This document shows, piece by piece, positions 1 to 12,056 of a stretch of 64,000 nucleotides of DNA. The notes under the pieces are model-generated. The model ran no database searches, was not told the origin of the DNA, and was given only the letters and a program-made list of their open reading frames with translations. The stretch spans positions 349,960 through 413,959 of the forward strand of contig NZ_VCJO01000005.1 in assembly GCF_009712475.1 (NCBI RefSeq), written 5' to 3'. The DNA comes from Micromonospora sp. CP22. GTDB taxonomy: Bacteria > Actinomycetota > Actinomycetes > Mycobacteriales > Micromonosporaceae. The translations under genes were made by a program, and so were the position numbers. The number at the start of each line of letters is the position of its first letter. The stretch's first letter is position 1.

Positions 1-13
1 AGGCGCACCAAGA

Positions 14-1291
14 GTGCAGGCAAGGCTGAGCACGATGTTCCAGTCGTTACAGGTCCGCAACTATCGGCTTTTCGCATTCGGGCAACTGGTCAAGTTGATC
101 GGTGTCTGGATGATGTTCATCGCCCAGGACTGGCTGGTCCTCGAGCTTTCCGGTGACTCGGCGACCGCGCTCGGCGTGGTCGTCGCGCTCCAGTTCACCC
201 CGGTGCTGCTGCTCACGCTGCTCTCCGGCCGGCTCGCCGACCGGTACGACAAGCGGATGCTCCTGTTCATCGCCAACGCGTTCTGGACCGTGCTGTCGCT
301 GGCGATGAGCGTGCTGGTGCTCACCGGCCTGGTTCAGCTCTGGCACGTCTTCGTCTTCGCCGCGCTGCTCGGTGTGGCCAACGCGGTGGAGACCCCGGTG
401 CGGCAGGCGTTCGTCTCCGAACTGGTCGGCATGTCGCTGCTGCCCAACGCGCTCTCGCTCAACGCGGCCGTGTTCAACTCGGCCCGGATCGTCGGTCCGG
501 CCGTGGCGGGTCTGGCCATCGCCGTCTTCGACGTCGGGCCGGTCTTCCTGTTCACCGCGCTCAGCTCGATCGCACCGCTGGTCACGGTGATCCGGATGCG
601 TCCGGCCGAACTGCATCGGGATCCGCTGCCATCACGGGACGAACGGGCCGCCGCGACCGTGCTCGACGGGCTGCGCTACGTCGGTCGCCGCCCCGACCTC
701 CTGCTGCCGATGGTGGTGATGTCGGTGATCGGGATGTCGTTGTTCAACTTCCAGTTGACGCTCGCGGCCCTGGCGAAGACCGTTTTCAACACCGGAGCGG
801 CGTCGTTCGGCCTGTTCAGCACCACGCTGGCGGTCGGCGCGCTGATCGGTGCGCTGGCCGGGACCGGACGGCGTAGCCGACCCTCGGTCTGGTTGGTGCT
901 GGGTGCCGCGATCGGCTGCGCCACCTTCGGCACGCTCGTCGGGCTCGCCCCGGCGTACTGGATGGTGGTCGCCCTGCTGCCGCTGACCGGCTTCTTCATG
1001 GTCTACTTCGCCCAGGCCGCGAACCAGCGGGTGCAGCTCGGCACCGACGCCGCGTTCCGGGGCCGGGTGATGGCCCTGTGGGTGCTGGTCTTCCTGGGTA
1101 CCAATCCGGTCGGCGCACCGATCATCGGCTGGGTCGCGGAGACCTTCGGCGCCGGAGCCAGCATCTGGGCCGGTGGCCTGCTCTCGCTGACCACCGCACT
1201 GCTCGCGTTGGCCTGGCAACTGCGCCGGGCCGGAGCCCGGCTGCGGTTCCAGGTCCTTCCGCTGCCCCGCTTCTACGTCACCGAGGTGTGA
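14..1291 (+). CDS. MFS exporter (EntS/MFS_3 type)
   Basis: Twelve-helix integral membrane transporter of the major facilitator superfamily, 425 residues from the GTG at 14. The N-terminus (VRNYRLFAFGQL, then AQDWLVLEL) and the cytoplasmic loop GRLADRYDKR between helices 2 and 3 are typical of the MFS_3/EntS group, which exports siderophores, drugs or other small hydrophobic compounds. The substrate cannot be read from the sequence. ATG at 35 is an equally good start and gives the usual family N-terminus. The frame is open to the left window edge, so the true start could even lie outside. It stands alone and is followed by a small membrane protein gene. Confidence 0.85.
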   Translation: MQARLSTMFQSLQVRNYRLFAFGQLVKLIGVWMMFIAQDWLVLELSGDSATALGVVVALQFTPVLLLTLLSGRLADRYDKRMLLFIANAFWTVLSLAMSVLVLTGLVQLWHVFVFAALLGVANAVETPVRQAFVSELVGMSLLPNALSLNAAVFNSARIVGPAVAGLAIAVFDVGPVFLFTALSSIAPLVTVIRMRPAELHRDPLPSRDERAAATVLDGLRYVGRRPDLLLPMVVMSVIGMSLFNFQLTLAALAKTVFNTGAASFGLFSTTLAVGALIGALAGTGRRSRPSVWLVLGAAIGCATFGTLVGLAPAYWMVVALLPLTGFFMVYFAQAANQRVQLGTDAAFRGRVMALWVLVFLGTNPVGAPIIGWVAETFGAGASIWAGGLLSLTTALLALAWQLRRAGARLRFQVLPLPRFYVTEV

Positions 1292-1355
1292 GCCGGGCGC
1301 GGCCGGATACGAAAACTCGGTGACGTTACGCTGCGCATCGGCATAGCTTCAACGG

Positions 1356-1853
1356 GTGGAGGTCCTACGCGTACTGCTGCTGGCTCTGGCGCTCGTCGCC
1401 GTGGTCTTCGTGCCGGTGCTGATCGCGCTGGCCATCGGCATCGACGGGGTCGTCGACCGACTGACCGGCGGGCGCCGAAGACAGCGTCAGGAGCGGCGTC
1501 TGATCGCCCGGCTGGACGAGGCCGCCGACGCGGAGGCGATCGCCGGGCGAATCGACCTCGAGGCGTTCGACCGCACCGACCGGCGACCACTGGAGCAGAT
1601 CGCCGCCGACCTGCGGTGTCTGCGTCGGGACCGGGTCGGTGGCAGCCGATCAGTCCTGTGGCACAGCGAGGTACTCGACGCGTACGACCACCGGCTCAGC
1701 CTGGCCTGCCGGGCCTTGGGCATCAGCGAACATCTCGCCGAGTTGACCGGCCTCGACCGACAGATCGAACGGGTGCGGATCGAGGCCGAGTTGGACGCGG
1801 CCGGGCTACGGCTGCCGGTCAACCGCCCCGAGCAACCCGAACGGAACCGCTGA
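1356..1853 (+). CDS. small single-span membrane protein, unknown function
   Basis: A 165-residue protein starting with one strongly hydrophobic helix (about residues 4-28), followed by a charged, probably helical cytoplasmic part rich in Arg, Glu and Asp. I do not recognise a family. The GTG start lies where the hydrophobic helix begins, and no convincing ribosome binding site precedes it, so translation may be leaderless. It is followed after 17 bases by thpR, so the two are probably co-transcribed. Third codon positions are strongly G/C, which supports a real gene. Confidence 0.7.
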   Translation: MEVLRVLLLALALVAVVFVPVLIALAIGIDGVVDRLTGGRRRQRQERRLIARLDEAADAEAIAGRIDLEAFDRTDRRPLEQIAADLRCLRRDRVGGSRSVLWHSEVLDAYDHRLSLACRALGISEHLAELTGLDRQIERVRIEAELDAAGLRLPVNRPEQPERNR

Positions 1854-1870
1854 CTGTCATCCTGTGACAG

Positions 1871-2500
1871 GTGCGACTCTTCACCGCGATCTACCCGCCG
1901 GCCGAGGCCATCGCGCACCTGACCGCGCGGGTGGCCGGGTTACGCCTGGCGGCGGCCTCGGCGGCCGGCACCAACGTACGGCTGGCCGATCCGACCCATG
2001 CCCACCTCACGCTCGCCTTCCTCGGTGAGGTCGATCCGGCGCGGCTGAGCGACGTACGGCAGGCCCTCGGGCTCGCTGTCGACGGTGCGCGTGCCGTGGT
2101 GGCGGCGGGACAGGGCGGCCCACCCGTCCTGCGGCTGGGTGGCGGCGGCCGGTTCGGCTGGGGCCGTGGCACCGTGCTCTGGGTCGACGTACGCGGCGAC
2201 GTCTCCGGCCTGGTGGCGCTGGCTGATGTCGTACGCGCCGCACTGGCCACGGCCCGGGTACCGTACGACGACAAGCCCTTCCGCCCGCACCTGACCATCG
2301 CCCGCCCCGGTGACCGGATGACGCACGACGACATCGAGACGGACCTGGCGGCACTCGACAGCTACCTCGGGCCGCCCTGGCCAGCAACGGAACTGGTGCT
2401 GGCGCAGAGCCGACCCGGATCCCCGTCGCGTTACCACCGGCTCGCCGCCTGGCCGCTTGGAAGGCCGACGGCTGGCCGTGGCGGCCACGGGTCAGGATGA
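1871..2500 (+). CDS. thpR: RNA 2',3'-cyclic phosphodiesterase (2H family, LigT/ThpR)
   Basis: A 209-residue 2H phosphoesterase. Both catalytic HxTx motifs are present: HLTL near residue 38 and HLTI near residue 140. The opening MRLFTAIYPP is typical of ThpR. Members hydrolyse 2',3'-cyclic phosphodiester ends of RNA to 2'-phosphates in the cytoplasm, and their physiological role is uncertain. The GTG start is fixed by the conserved N-terminus. The 3' end overlaps the 3' end of the convergent sepH gene by 9 bases, so the two transcripts are antisense at their tails. Confidence 0.88.
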   Translation: MRLFTAIYPPAEAIAHLTARVAGLRLAAASAAGTNVRLADPTHAHLTLAFLGEVDPARLSDVRQALGLAVDGARAVVAAGQGGPPVLRLGGGGRFGWGRGTVLWVDVRGDVSGLVALADVVRAALATARVPYDDKPFRPHLTIARPGDRMTHDDIETDLAALDSYLGPPWPATELVLAQSRPGSPSRYHRLAAWPLGRPTAGRGGHGSG

Positions 2501-3574
2501 CTCGCGCGCCGCCGGGCCGCTGCCGAAGAGGACGTCGTCCCAGCTGGGGAGCCGCTTGCGCGGCTTGCCGCCGGCCTCGCTGGACTCGGTGGCACCACCG
2601 GTCGGCGCGTTCGTCCGGCGGGGCCGCAGCACCGCCAGCGAGGGCACGGCCGGAACCTCCTTGGGTGCGTCCGCGTCGTCGTCGAAGGCCGAACCCTGGC
2701 CACCCCCGAGCAGCGCCGCAGCACCCCCGGACACCGCCCGCTGACGCTGCGACTCCGAACCACCCGCGAGCGCGGCCGGCGAGCGCGATTCGAGACCGCG
2801 CCCCGAGGTCGAACCCAGCGGCCGGTCGAGGGAGGCGAGCAGGGCGTCACGACCGGCCCGGATCGGGTCACGACCCGAGCGCCCCGGCTCGGCGGGCGAC
2901 GGCAGCCCGTGCCCACCCCGGCTTGGCTCGCCACGCGACGGGCCGGGCAGGGCGTGGCCGCCCCGCTCCGGTGCTGGTTCCTGACCGAGGATCGGTGTCG
3001 GACGCTCGGCGCATAGGTATTGCGCCATGTCGTCGTGCGGGGTGACCGTCTGCCGGGTCTTGTCCAGATCCCAGGCCGCCTGGGCGGTGGCCTTGCCAGA
3101 CGGCCAGGTGGCGACGATCCGCCAGGTGCCGTCGTCGCGACGCCACGCGTCCCAGGAGATCTTCTCGGTGTCGATCCCGTGCTGCGCGAGCCGACCGTTC
3201 ACCACCTCGGCCAGCGGCGTCGGCTTCTCGGCACCCTTGAGCCGGGTCCGCCGCGCGTGCTGGGCGAGCATCGCACGCTCCTGGAGCACCGGCCCGGCGT
3301 AGCGGAGCACCCGGTCGACCGGGACGCCGGCGATCCGGGCGACGTCCTCAGCGGACTCGCCGGAGCGGATTCGGGCCTGGATGTCCCGAGGAGACAGGGA
3401 GGGCACCGGGTCGGCGGTGGCGGCTGCCACCGCGAGCGTGGGCGTGCCCGGCTCGGCTTGCAGCGCTCCGGCGACCCGCTCGTCCAACGGCAGGGCGAGC
3501 AGTCGCCCAACCTCGTCGGCGAGCACCAGGGCCTGGCCGTCCTCGGAGAGGGCGACGAAGCGTACTGGGCGCAT
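2492..3574 (-). CDS. sepH: septation protein SepH (DUF3071)
   Basis: A 360-residue protein whose N-terminus (MRPVRFVALSEDGQALVLAD) and following domain match SepH/DUF3071. SepH is an actinobacterial cytoplasmic cell-division protein shown in Streptomyces to bind FtsZ and promote its assembly. The N-terminal domain covers about residues 1-170 and includes a helix-turn-helix-like stretch around IQARIRSGESAEDVARIAG. The remainder is a long Gly/Pro/Arg/Ser-rich, probably disordered tail ending in a short conserved-looking patch (RLPSWDDVLFGS) that may be the partner-binding end. It reads towards thpR and overlaps it by 9 bases. Confidence 0.88.
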   Translation of the reverse strand: MRPVRFVALSEDGQALVLADEVGRLLALPLDERVAGALQAEPGTPTLAVAAATADPVPSLSPRDIQARIRSGESAEDVARIAGVPVDRVLRYAGPVLQERAMLAQHARRTRLKGAEKPTPLAEVVNGRLAQHGIDTEKISWDAWRRDDGTWRIVATWPSGKATAQAAWDLDKTRQTVTPHDDMAQYLCAERPTPILGQEPAPERGGHALPGPSRGEPSRGGHGLPSPAEPGRSGRDPIRAGRDALLASLDRPLGSTSGRGLESRSPAALAGGSESQRQRAVSGGAAALLGGGQGSAFDDDADAPKEVPAVPSLAVLRPRRTNAPTGGATESSEAGGKPRKRLPSWDDVLFGSGPAARESS

Positions 3575-3881
3575 CGCGTTGCCTCCGTCCCGCTTCGCTG
3601 GCCGTACGCCACGAGCCGACCACCCGGGGCGTTGCGCTCCACGGTACGCCCATCCGTCCCCGGGTGGGAGACGCCACGCCCGGGTAAGCGGCAGATCCGC
3701 TGCTCCGCCGCTGTTCGGCGGGTCAGCTGTCGACGGCGGACAGTGGTGTGGCGCACAGGCCGACGTGCTGCGGTGTCGCCCCGGTCCCCGGGGTACCGGA
3801 GGTCCATCCCCGACGTTCGTCCGGCCGGGCCCGGCACCCGATCGGGATGCCGGACCCGGGCCGCGACGACTGTCGGCGGTA
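3575..3881. other. intergenic region sepH-serC
   Basis: 307 bases between the start of sepH and the stop of serC, both on the minus strand. It should hold the sepH promoter and the end of the serC transcript. The only structure I see is the hairpin at 3826-3858. No open frame here has a plausible start, ribosome binding site and protein-like composition. Confidence 0.6.
3826..3858 (-). terminator. hairpin downstream of serC
   Basis: Arms CGGGCCCGGCA and TGCCGGACCCG (one mismatch) enclose the self-complementary CCCGATCGGG. It begins 24 bases after the serC stop. There is no T-tract, which is common for terminators in high-GC actinomycetes. Confidence 0.5.
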
Positions 3882-6445
<2,564 letters not shown>

Positions 6446-6684
6446 CTCACTACTCCTGGTGTGTGGTCGGTGCGCCCGCCCGGGCTCGGTGTCCCGGCCC
6501 CGGCCGGGTGAGCGCCTTAGGCGACCCTCAGGGATGTGTTCGTGACATCTTGCCTGCTGGTGACCGGGTACGCGAGACGCTGTCGATGTGCTGCTGGCGA
6601 CATCCCGCTTGCCGGGCCCCTCCGTACACCGATAAGACTGGGCCGGACGGGCTGGTCGCCGGGCGCTTATCGGCCCGACGGGAC

Positions 6685-7353
6685 ATGAGCGGGGACGTGA
6701 TGGGGGACACACCGGTACCGGCCGGGATGCGGCACGAGTACGCCGCCGATTCCGGTCTGACGGAGAGCGAACTGGCCGCCGACTGGCACACCCAGTTCGA
6801 CAGGTGGTTCGCCGACGCGGTGGCCGCCGAGCTGCCCGAGCCGAACGCCATGGTCTTCGGCACCGCCGACGTCGCCGGGCGGCCGAGCGCGCGGACGGTG
6901 CTGCTCAAGGGGTACGACCCGGAGGGTTTCGTCCTGTTCACCAACTACGACTCCCGCAAGGGCGTCGAGGTGGCCGCCAACCCGTACGCCAGCCTGCTCT
7001 TTCCCTGGTTCCCGATGCAGCGGCAGGTGATCGTCGCCGGACGGGTGGAACGCGTCGACCGGGCGGAGACGGAGGCGTACTTCGCCAGTCGCCCGCGAGG
7101 CTCGCAGCTGGGGGCCTGGGCCAGCGCCCAGTCGTCGGTGCTGCCGGACCGGGCCGCCCTCGACGACGCGTACCGGGCCGCTGCGGAGCGGTTCGCCGAC
7201 GTCGACCCGATCCCCGCGCCGCCGTACTGGGGCGGGCTGCGGGTGCGCCCCGACTCGGTCGAGTTCTGGCAGGGCCGGGCGAGTCGGCTGCACGACCGGC
7301 TGCGGTTCCGGCGTACCGGCGCGGACTGGCGTGTGGAGCGGTTGGCTCCGTGA
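6685..7353 (+). CDS. pdxH: pyridoxine/pyridoxamine 5'-phosphate oxidase
   Basis: A 222-residue FMN-dependent cytosolic oxidase that makes pyridoxal 5'-phosphate, the last step of vitamin B6 salvage. Family motifs seen include [44 protein letters not shown] and the C-terminal [13 protein letters not shown] / WRVERLAP. The length from ATG 6685 fits the family. GTG 6697 and ATG 6700 are in-frame alternatives. It shares a 239-base divergent region with citA and overlaps the next MFS gene by 4 bases (GTGA), so the two are translationally coupled. Confidence 0.93.
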   Translation: MSGDVMGDTPVPAGMRHEYAADSGLTESELAADWHTQFDRWFADAVAAELPEPNAMVFGTADVAGRPSARTVLLKGYDPEGFVLFTNYDSRKGVEVAANPYASLLFPWFPMQRQVIVAGRVERVDRAETEAYFASRPRGSQLGAWASAQSSVLPDRAALDDAYRAAAERFADVDPIPAPPYWGGLRVRPDSVEFWQGRASRLHDRLRFRRTGADWRVERLAP

Positions 7354-8690
7354 CCGTCGACACAGCCAACCGGCAGCGCGAGCAGCGCCGCTGGGCGATC
7401 GACCTGCGTCCGCTGCGGGTGCCGGCGTACCGGCGGATGTGGTTCGGCAACACCGTGGCGATGTTCGGTTTTCAGCTGACCGCAGTCGCCGTCCCGGTGG
7501 AGATGTACGCGCTGACCCGGGACTCGCTCTGGGTCGGCCTGCTCGGGGTCGCCGGTTTCGTGCCGTTGCTGGTCTTCGGGCTCTGGGGCGGGGCGGTGGC
7601 CGACGCCTGGGACCGGCGGCGGGTGCTGCTCGGCGGCTCGGCGCTGCTCTGGGCGTCGATGCTCGGGCTGCTCGGGCACGCACTGTTCGACATCGGTAGC
7701 CCGGTGCTGCTGCTGGCGTTGGTCACCCTCCACTCGATCGCGTTCGCGATCAGCTCACCGGCGCGCAGCGCGATCCTGCCCCGACTGCTGCCGATGGAAC
7801 TCGTGCCGGCCGGCGCCACCCTCAACTACACGACCTTCACGGGCGCGTCGGTGGTCGGGCCGCTGGCCGCCGGGCTGATCTTCGCGGCCTTCGGGACCGA
7901 CCGGGGCCTGCCGATCGCGTACGCGATGGACGCGGTGCTCTTCACCGCGCTGGTGGTGGCCACCGTCCGGCTCCCGGCGATGCCGCCCGAGTCGAGTGTC
8001 GACGGCGAGGCGCGCCGGGGCGGGCTGCGCGGCGTGGTGGACGGTTTCCGTTACCTCGCCACCACGCCGGTGCTGCTGCTGTCCTTCGCCATCGACCTGA
8101 TCGCGATGATCCTGGCGATGCCCCGGGCGCTCTTCCCCGAGGTGGCGCAGGAGCGGTTCGGCGGGGACGGGGCGGTGGGTTGGCTGTTCAGCGCCATCGC
8201 GATCGGCGCGATGCTCGGTGGGCTCACCTCCGGTTGGATCAGCCGGCTCCGTCGGCAGGGCCTGGTGCTGGTGGTGGCCGTGGTGGGCTGGGGGCTCGCC
8301 ATCGCGGCGGCGGGACTGGCCCGACAACTGTGGCTCATGGTGCTGCTGCTCGCCGTCGCCGGTGCGGCGGACCTGGTCAGCGCCGTGCTACGGCAGTCGA
8401 TGTTGCTGATCTACGCACCGGACCGGATGCGGGGTCGACTCCAGGGCGTCAACACCGTCGTGGTGGCCGGTGGTCCGCGCCTGGGCGATCTGCGGGCCGG
8501 GGCGATGGCGACCGGGTTCGGCAGCGGGGTGGCCTGGGTCGGTGGCGGTATCGCGGCGGCGCTGCTCGCGGTGTTGCTCGCCGTGGCCTTCCCGGCGCTG
8601 GCCCGCTACCGCCCGCCGACCGGGGAGGACAGGTCCGGACCTCAGGACAGCGACGGACCGCGTCCAGCGAAGGACGGCATCGGCGGCTAG
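7350..8690 (+). CDS. MFS exporter (EntS/MFS_3 type)
   Basis: A 446-residue, 12-helix major facilitator. The start GTG at 7350 overlaps the pdxH stop and yields the typical [19 protein letters not shown] opening. The loop [16 protein letters not shown] between helices 2 and 3 is the MFS signature. A hydrophilic, Pro/Asp-rich tail follows the last helix. It belongs to the same EntS-like group as the gene at the left edge, but the two proteins are clearly divergent. Coupling with pdxH suggests shared expression rather than a shared pathway. The substrate is unknown. Confidence 0.85.
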   Translation: MTVDTANRQREQRRWAIDLRPLRVPAYRRMWFGNTVAMFGFQLTAVAVPVEMYALTRDSLWVGLLGVAGFVPLLVFGLWGGAVADAWDRRRVLLGGSALLWASMLGLLGHALFDIGSPVLLLALVTLHSIAFAISSPARSAILPRLLPMELVPAGATLNYTTFTGASVVGPLAAGLIFAAFGTDRGLPIAYAMDAVLFTALVVATVRLPAMPPESSVDGEARRGGLRGVVDGFRYLATTPVLLLSFAIDLIAMILAMPRALFPEVAQERFGGDGAVGWLFSAIAIGAMLGGLTSGWISRLRRQGLVLVVAVVGWGLAIAAAGLARQLWLMVLLLAVAGAADLVSAVLRQSMLLIYAPDRMRGRLQGVNTVVVAGGPRLGDLRAGAMATGFGSGVAWVGGGIAAALLAVLLAVAFPALARYRPPTGEDRSGPQDSDGPRPAKDGIGG

Positions 8691-8701
8691 GGTCTGGCGA
8701 C

Positions 8702-9631
8702 ATGGACAGCCGTGATCCGCTTCCCCTGTCGGGAGCGCAGTGGAGTATCTCAGCCGCCGGTCACGAGGCGGTCATCGTCGAGGTGGGTGGCGGGCTCCGC
8801 GCCTATCGTCAGGACGGGGTCGAGCATCTCGACGGGTACGCCACCGACGAGATGTGCCCGGGCTCTGCGGGGCAGGTGCTCGCGCCCTGGCCGAACCGGA
8901 TCCGCGACGGCGTCTACACCTTCAACGGTCAGTCGAGGCAGTTGAACCTGACCGAACCGGAGCGGCACAACGCCATCCACGGCCTGGTGAACTGGGCCTC
9001 CTGGCACCTGATCGCGCAGCGACCGGACGAGGTCACGGTCGGCTTGGACCTGCTGCCGCAGCCCGGGTACCCGTGGCCGTTGCGGCTGCGTACCCGGTGG
9101 AGTGTGGGCGCCGACGGGCTGCGCGCCGAGCACGAGGTGACCAACATCGGCACCGAGGCGGTGCCCTTCGGCTTCTCCGTCCACCCGTACCTGCAGCTGC
9201 CGGGGGTGCCGGTGGAGGACATCGCGCTGCGGGTGCCCGGCCGGACCCGGTTGGTGTTGGACGGTCGGTTGCTGCCGGTCGGCGCGGCTGCGGTGGCCGG
9301 CACCGAGTACGACTACACCGAGCCGCGCCGCATCGGTGAAGCGGTGCTGGATCTCGCCTTCGGGCAGGTGATCCGGGACGCCGACGGCGGCTCTTCGGTG
9401 ACGCTGACCGGGCCGGACACCTCGACCGGGCTGCGGCTCTGGGCCGACGAGCAGTTCGGCTGGTGGCAGGTGTACACCGGTGACACGCTGACCGGCGAGC
9501 GGTTCCGCCGCTCGGTGGCGGTGGAGCCGATGACCTGCCCGCCGGACGCGTTCCGGTCCGGCCGGGACCTCATCACCCTGGCCCCGGGCGACACCTGGCG
9601 CGGCGAATGGGGCATCCAACCCGGCGTCTGA
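8702..9631 (+). CDS. aldose 1-epimerase family protein
   Basis: A 309-residue galactose-mutarotase-fold protein. Visible landmarks are LAPWPNRIRDG (Arg-containing substrate loop), the catalytic-type His in HNAIHGLVNWASW, FSVHPYLQLPG, and the C-terminal SVAVEPMTCPPDAF with the expected catalytic Glu. It is likely to interconvert alpha and beta anomers of a hexose or related sugar in the cytoplasm. It follows the MFS gene after 11 bases and probably sits in the same transcript. Confidence 0.87.
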   Translation: MDSRDPLPLSGAQWSISAAGHEAVIVEVGGGLRAYRQDGVEHLDGYATDEMCPGSAGQVLAPWPNRIRDGVYTFNGQSRQLNLTEPERHNAIHGLVNWASWHLIAQRPDEVTVGLDLLPQPGYPWPLRLRTRWSVGADGLRAEHEVTNIGTEAVPFGFSVHPYLQLPGVPVEDIALRVPGRTRLVLDGRLLPVGAAAVAGTEYDYTEPRRIGEAVLDLAFGQVIRDADGGSSVTLTGPDTSTGLRLWADEQFGWWQVYTGDTLTGERFRRSVAVEPMTCPPDAFRSGRDLITLAPGDTWRGEWGIQPGV

Positions 9632-9703
9632 GTACTCCGGGCCACCGCCCGGGTGGGCAACGGCACCCGGGCGACCGGCCGGGTGGGCAGTGTGGAGGAA
9701 GCG

Positions 9704-10306
9704 GTGGAGTTCGCGGAGGTGGTCCGGCGACGCCGGATGGTGCGCAACTACGACCCGGACCGACCGGTCCCGCCGGAGGTGCTGGAGCGGCTGCTGGACC
9801 ACGCGGTGCGGGCCCCGTCGGCCGGGTTCTCGCAGGGCTGGGGCTTCCTGGTGCTGGAGTCGCCGGAGGACCGGGAGCTGTTCTGGTCGGCCAGTACCCC
9901 CGAGGGCGGCGGCCGGGGGCGGTGGCTCGCCGGGATGCGTCGGGCACCGCTGATCGTGGTGCCGCACGCCAACCGCTCGGTCTACCTTGAGCGGTACGCG
10001 GAGCCGGACAAGGGCTGGGCGGACCGGTCCACGGATCGCTGGCCGGTGCCCTACTGGTACGTCGACACCGGCTTCGCCGCGCTGCTGATGATGCTCACCG
10101 CAGTGGACGAGGGGCTCGGCTCCTGCTTCTTCGGCATCCCGCCGCAACGGTTGGATTCCTACCGGGCGGCGTTCGGCGTGCCGGAGGCGTACCACCCGAT
10201 CGGTGCCCTCACTATCGGTTATCGGGCCCCCGACCACCGGTCACCATCGCTGCGTCGGGGTCGCCGTCCGGTGAGTGAGGTTGTCCGGCGAGGGCGGTGG
10301 AGCTGA
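9704..10306 (+). CDS. nitroreductase family FMN oxidoreductase
   Basis: A 200-residue nitroreductase-fold flavoprotein. The FMN-binding opening VRRRRMVRNYDPDRP and APSAGFSQGW are typical, as is the C-terminal half (LLMMLTAVDEGLGSCFFGIP). The GTG at 9704 is preferred over GTG 9653 because GGAGG (9694-9698) sits 5 bases ahead of it and homologues usually begin with this EFAEVVRRRRMVR segment. The physiological substrate is unknown; the family reduces nitro compounds, quinones or flavins, or acts as a dehydrogenase in biosynthesis. A clean hairpin follows the stop. Confidence 0.85.
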   Translation: MEFAEVVRRRRMVRNYDPDRPVPPEVLERLLDHAVRAPSAGFSQGWGFLVLESPEDRELFWSASTPEGGGRGRWLAGMRRAPLIVVPHANRSVYLERYAEPDKGWADRSTDRWPVPYWYVDTGFAALLMMLTAVDEGLGSCFFGIPPQRLDSYRAAFGVPEAYHPIGALTIGYRAPDHRSPSLRRGRRPVSEVVRRGRWS

Positions 10307-10322
10307 CCCGAACCGGTGGTTT

Positions 10323-10343
10323 CGTCCGGTTGAGAACCGGACG
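10323..10343 (+). terminator. hairpin after nitroreductase gene
   Basis: CGTCCGGTT-GAG-AACCGGACG is a perfect 9-base stem with a 3-base loop, beginning 17 bases after the stop codon. No U-tract follows. Confidence 0.6.
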
Positions 10344-10494
10344 ACCGGTGGTGAAACTGGCATCAGGGAGCAGAACGTGGGGTGCGAGGTCCGGCTACGC
10401 TGGCACGGTCATCGGCGCCGCAGGTCGCGGCGCTGTGCCGCGACGCGGCCCGGCGTCGTGGTTCGGCCCGGCCAGGGGAGGGGAGCGTGCCGTC

Positions 10495-10800
10495 GTGATC
10501 TTCAGAGCGGTCCGGGACGGGCGTCCCTACCCGGAACACAACCTGACCTTGAAGCAGTGGGCGGAGATTCCGCCCCGGCCACTGCGTCTGGATCAGCTCA
10601 TCACCACCAAGCGTGAACTCGCGCTGGACAAGCTCCTCGCCGAGGACTCCACCTTCTACGGTGACCTGTTCCCGCACGTCGTGCAGTGGAACGGGGGCCT
10701 CTACCTGGAGGACGGTCTGCACCGGGCGTTGCGTGCCGCACTGCAACAGCGCAACCAGATCCACGCTCGGGTGTTCGTGCTCGCCGGGGCTGTCGAGTGA
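10495..10800 (+). CDS. conserved actinobacterial protein, ParB/Srx-like fold suspected
   Basis: A 101-residue soluble protein. The second half reads LYLEDGLHRALRAALQQ, resembling the DGxHRxxAA signature of ParB/sulfiredoxin-like domains, and the middle (AEDSTFYGDLFPHVV) is strikingly conserved-looking. The GTG at 10495 is chosen because the polypurine GGGGAGGGGAG lies about 10 bases upstream; the longer frame would run through the promoter region. It overlaps the following acyl-CoA dehydrogenase gene by 4 bases (GTGA). Function is unknown. A link to toxin-antitoxin families is possible but unsupported here. Confidence 0.75.
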   Translation: MIFRAVRDGRPYPEHNLTLKQWAEIPPRPLRLDQLITTKRELALDKLLAEDSTFYGDLFPHVVQWNGGLYLEDGLHRALRAALQQRNQIHARVFVLAGAVE

Positions 10801-11957
10801 CCCAGGTGGACCTGCTCGACCTCGACGCGTCGCTGACCGAGGACGAGCGACAGATCCGCGACGTGGTGCGCCAGGTGGTCGCCGACCTGGTGCGCCCGCA
10901 GGTCGCCGGTTGGTACGAGGCCGGTGAGGTGCCGGCCCGGGAACTCGCCCGCGAGTTCGGCAAGCTCGGCCTGCTCGGCATGCACCTCACCGGGTACGGC
11001 TGCGCCGGCTCGACGGCTGTCGCGTACGGGCTGGCCTGCCTGGAACTGGAGGCCGGTGACTCCGGTGTCCGGTCACTGGTCTCGGTGCAGGGTTCGCTGG
11101 CCATGTACGCGATCTGGCGCTACGGCAGCGAGGAGCAGAAGCAGCGCTGGCTGCCCGCGATGGCCGCCGGTGAGGCGATCGGTTCGTTCGGGCTGACCGA
11201 GCCGGATCACGGCTCCGACCCGGCGTCGATGGCCACCCGCGCCCGCCGTGACGGCGGTGACTGGGTGCTCAACGGCAGCAAGATGTGGATCACCAACGCG
11301 CCGATCGCCGACGTGGCGGTGATCTGGGCGCGCGCCGACGAGGGCGTGCGGGGTTTCGTCGTACCGATGGACACGCCCGGGGTGACGGCCCGGGAGATCC
11401 GCCGGAAGATGTCGCTGCGCGCCTCGCTGACCGGGGAGATCTCCCTCGACGACGTCCGGCTGCCGGCAGCCGCCCAGCTGCCCGACGCGACCGGCTTGAA
11501 GGCGCCGCTGAGCTGCCTGACCGAGGCCCGGCACGGCATCGTCTGGGGTGCCCTCGGCGCGGCCCGCGACTGCCTGGAGACCGCCCTGACGTACGCGACG
11601 ACCCGCACCCAGTTCGGTCGGCCGCTGGCCGGTTTCCAGCTCACCCAGGCCAAGCTCGCCGACATGGCGGTCGAGTGGAACAAGGGTTACCTGCTGGCGC
11701 TCCAGTTGGGTCGGTTGGCCGACGCCGGGAAACTGCGCCCCGACCAGGTCAGCGTCGGCAAGCTGAACAACGTACGGGAGGCGCTGGCCATCGCCCGGCA
11801 GTGCCGGACCATCCTCGGCGCGAACGGGGTCTCCGGGGACTACCCGGTGATGCGGCACGCCAACAACCTGGAGAGTGTGCTGACCTACGAGGGCACCTCG
11901 GAGATCCATCAGCTGGTGATCGGGCAGCGGCTCACCGGAGTCTCGGCGTTCACCTGA
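10797..11957 (+). CDS. acyl-CoA dehydrogenase, glutaryl-CoA dehydrogenase-like
   Basis: A 386-residue FAD flavoenzyme. SVQGSLAMYAIWRYGSEEQ matches the glutaryl-CoA dehydrogenase subgroup, where the equivalent region helps bind the gamma-carboxylate, and LTYEGTSEIH supplies the catalytic base at Glu365. FGLTEPDHGSDP and KMWITNAP are the usual acyl-CoA dehydrogenase signatures. The enzyme probably oxidises glutaryl-CoA to crotonyl-CoA with loss of CO2 in lysine/tryptophan catabolism. The canonical Arg of that region appears as Gly or Ser in this motif, so the exact acyl group should be treated as unproven. Coupled to the preceding 101-residue protein. Confidence 0.85.
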   Translation: MTQVDLLDLDASLTEDERQIRDVVRQVVADLVRPQVAGWYEAGEVPARELAREFGKLGLLGMHLTGYGCAGSTAVAYGLACLELEAGDSGVRSLVSVQGSLAMYAIWRYGSEEQKQRWLPAMAAGEAIGSFGLTEPDHGSDPASMATRARRDGGDWVLNGSKMWITNAPIADVAVIWARADEGVRGFVVPMDTPGVTAREIRRKMSLRASLTGEISLDDVRLPAAAQLPDATGLKAPLSCLTEARHGIVWGALGAARDCLETALTYATTRTQFGRPLAGFQLTQAKLADMAVEWNKGYLLALQLGRLADAGKLRPDQVSVGKLNNVREALAIARQCRTILGANGVSGDYPVMRHANNLESVLTYEGTSEIHQLVIGQRLTGVSAFT

Positions 11958-12056
11958 ACCCTGTCCCACTTCACCTGACGGGCTCGGCGAGCGACTGTCG
12001 CACGTTGGGCTTACCGTCATCAACAGAAACCGCGTCTGACGAGGACGGTGAGGGCG

